Shown here one piece after another: positions 63,988-64,000 of a stretch of 64,000 nucleotides of DNA (position 1 is its first letter; each line of letters begins with the position of its first letter). Origin of the DNA: Paenochrobactrum glaciei (GTDB lineage: Bacteria; Pseudomonadota; Alphaproteobacteria; Rhizobiales; Rhizobiaceae); contig NZ_BAAADE010000007.1 in the NCBI RefSeq assembly GCF_039522165.1, positions 67,919-131,918 on the forward strand, written 5' to 3'. The position numbers and the translations under genes are program-made. Below the pieces are notes generated by a model. It had not been told where the DNA came from. It saw only the letters and a list, made by a program, of their open reading frames with translations, and ran no database searches.

Positions 63988-64000
63988 GTTTTGTTCATCC

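Overview
The window reads as an accessory region of an alphaproteobacterium of the order Rhizobiales, most likely the Brucella/Ochrobactrum/Pseudochrobactrum group. That placement is an inference from the protein families, the alphaproteobacterial initiator tRNA and a Brucella-like dispersed repeat; no search was run. By eye, bases 1 to about 32,500 are moderately AT-rich and the rest is clearly GC-rich, so at least two histories are joined here.

1-3704: a piece of a gallate/protocatechuate (4-oxalomesaconate branch) catabolic operon on the minus strand: a GalB-type hydratase, an RraA-type 4-carboxy-4-hydroxy-2-oxoadipate aldolase and a beta-hydroxyacid dehydrogenase running off the left edge. 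A divergent LysR regulator with two HTH domains faces the operon, and a 28-bp near-palindrome lies between them.

4743-13570 and 21248-31977: two complete siderophore-iron uptake clusters with the same gene order and strand: FecI-like sigma factor, FecR-like anti-sigma, TonB receptor with signalling domain, periplasmic binding protein, siderophore-interacting reductase, two FecCD permeases and a FepC-like ATPase. The second cluster also has an ABC exporter. Junctions within the transport genes are mostly 4-base ATGA overlaps. Between the clusters lie small exported proteins, one with a frameshifted signal peptide, and an operon of a DUF4153 membrane protein, a Cys-rich exported protein and an exported ClpP-fold protein. 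Decayed IS3 and IS5 remnants and four copies of a repeat resembling the 3' end of the initiator tRNA punctuate the region.

32462-63887: a GC-rich integrative/conjugative element remnant ending in a tRNA-fMet gene. From the left it holds a Gabija anti-phage pair (gajB, gajA), a decayed cysteine-peptidase-like gene, a Trb mating-pair operon (DUF2274 to trbB), a LysR/LysE pair, a CopG protein and traG. Next come a MerR/MFS/exported protein/SDR/LysR cargo block, the relaxase, a lytic transglycosylase, DUF736, traF, DUF2840, a ribbon-helix-helix protein, parA, repA and an AlpA-like HTH gene. The right end has a putative structured RNA, two DUF2285-family genes and the C-terminal stub of a large serine recombinase reading into the tRNA. 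Many backbone genes (trbG, trbK, trbE, DUF2840, parA, DUF2274, the distal DUF2285 gene, the recombinase) appear to carry internal or terminal deletions, while the cargo and Gabija look intact. The element is therefore probably no longer self-transmissible.
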